Shown here: piece by piece, positions 62,405-64,000 of the stretch
Layout of the letters: each line of letters begins with the position of its first letter
Numbering within the stretch: position 1 is the stretch's first letter
Assembly (NCBI GenBank): GCA_903813345.2
Contig: CAIIXF020000004.1
Span: 16,975,513-17,039,512 of the forward strand
Origin: Owenia fusiformis
Taxonomy: Eukaryota; Annelida; Polychaeta; Sabellida; Oweniidae
Length of the DNA stretch: 64,000 nucleotides
Reading direction: 5' to 3'
Made by a program: the position numbers and the translations under genes
The notes under the pieces: generated by a model
What the model saw: the letters and a program-made list of their open reading frames with translations, nothing else
Databases searched by the model: none
Told to the model about the DNA's origin: nothing

Positions 62405-63345
62405 TGTTCACATGATATATAGAGACAGGTTTTTATTTGGAGGTGTTCACCAAGACACTTATTTGCTGTATACAGAAATCTGTGGTGTTATATTTATATC
62501 TTATATTTATATCATGACTGTGAGGATCAATAAAAATAACTCAATAACCATTACAGAGACAAAGGAGTGTTCACAGTATATTCATGATATATAGAGACAG
62601 GTTTCCACTTAAAAGTGTTCACCAAGACACATATTTAGTATTTACTGTATATAGAGAAATCTGTGGCATTATATTTATATGTTTTATTTATAATTATAAT
62701 CATGACTGTGCTCAAGAAAAATAACTCCATAAGCATTACAGAGACAAAGGAGCGTTCACTGTATAGCCATGATATATTGAGATAGGTTTTCACTTAGAGG
62801 TGTTCACCAAGACACATATTTGTTGTATACAGAGAAATGTGTGGCGTTATATTTATATGTTTTATTTATAATTATAATCATGACTGTGAGGATCAAGAAA
62901 AATAACTCCATAAGCATTACAGCATTCCAGAGACAAAGGAGTGTTCACTGTATAGCCAATATATATAGAGATAGGTTTTCACTTAGAGGTGGTTACTAAG
63001 ACACATATTTGCTATTGACACAGAAATCTGTGGCGTTATATTCATCTGTTTATATATAATCATGACTGAGGATCAAGAAAAAATAACTCCATAAGCATTA
63101 CAGAGACAAAAGAGTGTTCACTATATATATAACCATGATATATCCATGATATACAGAGACAGGTTTTCACATAGAAGTGTTTACCAAGACACATATTTGC
63201 TGTATACACAAATATTTGTGGTGCTATATTTATATGAGGCTAAACAAAAAAGGATTCCATAAACATTACTAAGGGGTGTTCATTGTATCCATGATATACA
63301 GATTCTAACACATAGAAGTGTTCACTAAGACGCATATTTGCTGTA
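62405..63345. repeat. Tandem array of about 185-bp units, 5-6 copies
   Basis: Each unit runs through GATATATAGAGACAGGTTTT, GTGTTCACCAAGACACATATTT, GAAATCTGTGG(C/T)GTTATATTTATA, ATCATGACTG and CATTACAGAGACAAAGGAGTG. Units differ by small indels and the last is decayed. The frame at 62412-62594 is a single unit and not a gene. Confidence 0.88.
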
Positions 63346-63767
63346 TACACTTTAGATCACATGTAAATTGTATTGACAAAGACTATTAATAAATATAAAT
63401 CGATTAACCATAAATAAAATCTTTTGTTATTGAGGGCCTTTACTGAAGTTTTACAGAATGATTAAAATAACTTCAAAGATTTATCAACGAATGCATAAAG
63501 AACGTGTAAAGAATCCATAAGGAAAGCAGCAGTCTGTCAGGAATATGTAAAGAAAAAGTAGAGAATCTTTACAAAAACTCTATTGAATCAGTAAAGTTTG
63601 AAACTTATATTTACAGAATAAATGCAGTATCATTACAGATTCTGTAAACTCGTTTCTTTATCGAAACATTGCCGTGATCAAGTCCGAACAGTTTCATTAC
63701 AGTTTTGACAGTAAAGAATCTGTATGGATTTTTTATGGAAATTGTGATGGAAAAAATTGCCTGTGTA

Positions 63768-64000
63768 GTATTACTTACAGTATGGGTATGTTAATGAATT
63801 GTGACAACATCTTCCTATAGTACGTATTCTTTAATGTACACTAGTGTATGGTGCCATCAGCGCCTAAATCTTAGACATGGCTTACGTGAGAAGTAAAAGT
63901 ACTTAATGAATATTTCGTTTTTCTTATGAAATTTTAAAATTTACTAGTATTAATATTTTACAAAATTAATAGCCATCTTTAATGCGTTTGTTCTCCTAGA
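63768..64000. other. Intron of the HMG-CoA reductase-like gene continuing off the window
   Basis: No exon with HMG-CoA reductase similarity was seen after the inserted element. The gene's remaining exons should lie beyond the window end. Confidence 0.5.

Larger units (their letters stand above)
57968..63765. mobile_element. 5.8-kb TA-flanked inverted-repeat element in intron 4
   Basis: Ends CACAGGCAATTTTTTCCAT are inverted copies, with TA at 57966-57967 and 63766-63767. Many TGTAAAGAATC-like words lie within 600 bp of each end, typical of subterminal transposase binding sites. Inside are a GC-balanced hairpin near 58850-58920, a minisatellite, a long tandem array and a possible membrane-protein exon. 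No transposase was recognised, so it is non-autonomous or two nested insertions. Confidence 0.75.

Overview
The window is animal nuclear DNA: AT-rich, with short exons, GT-AG introns, TATA and poly(A) signals, and many transposable elements. Frequent ACATGTA-type words, many foldback elements and tandem expansion of solute carriers suggest a marine invertebrate, most likely a lophotrochozoan such as a bivalve mollusc. That placement is an inference.

Layout. (1) 541-11667, plus strand: a complete 8-exon ASCC1 gene (KH domain plus 2H-phosphoesterase-like domain, 365 aa). Its first intron holds a hAT-like element. Its sixth intron holds two head-to-head Penelope-like element ends enclosing an exact copy of 147 bp of ASCC1 exon 7. 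(2) 12755-20875 and 22446-27796, minus strand: two tandem SLC22-type transporter genes, each with 11 exons and identical splice phases (562 and 568 aa). Introns and upstream DNA were duplicated with them, and later insertions separate the copies. A lone relic of a third SLC22 exon lies on the plus strand at 29.2-29.3 kb. (3) 30295-31697 and 37249-38652, plus strand: two single-exon nodulin-like MFS transporters. The first has a frameshift; the second is intact (467 aa). Between them lie a C2H2 zinc-finger pseudogene, a near-identical 1.24-kb tandem duplication and GC-rich hairpin repeats. (4) 38.7-43.8 kb: a LINE 3' fragment, decayed mariner-like transposase pieces and a minisatellite. (5) 43855-47655, plus strand: a 6-exon secreted chymotrypsin-fold protease with a TATA box. 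(6) 48468-53534: a 5-kb inverted-repeat element with a 5-bp target duplication, holding two 850-bp palindromic elements with the same terminal motif, a mariner and a minisatellite. (7) 54677 to the end, plus strand: the first four coding exons of a divergent HMG-CoA reductase-like gene without a membrane domain; a 5.8-kb TA-flanked element sits in its fourth intron and the gene runs off the window.

The genes show no common pathway. ASCC1 serves nucleic-acid repair and transcription, the transporters move small solutes, the protease is probably digestive, and the reductase-like protein belongs to the mevalonate-enzyme family. The strongest theme is mobile DNA: duplicated genes act as empty-site references that date insertions, and one retroelement insertion has copied part of its host gene. 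Exon boundaries were set by hand from splice signals, reading frame and family similarity. No search was run.
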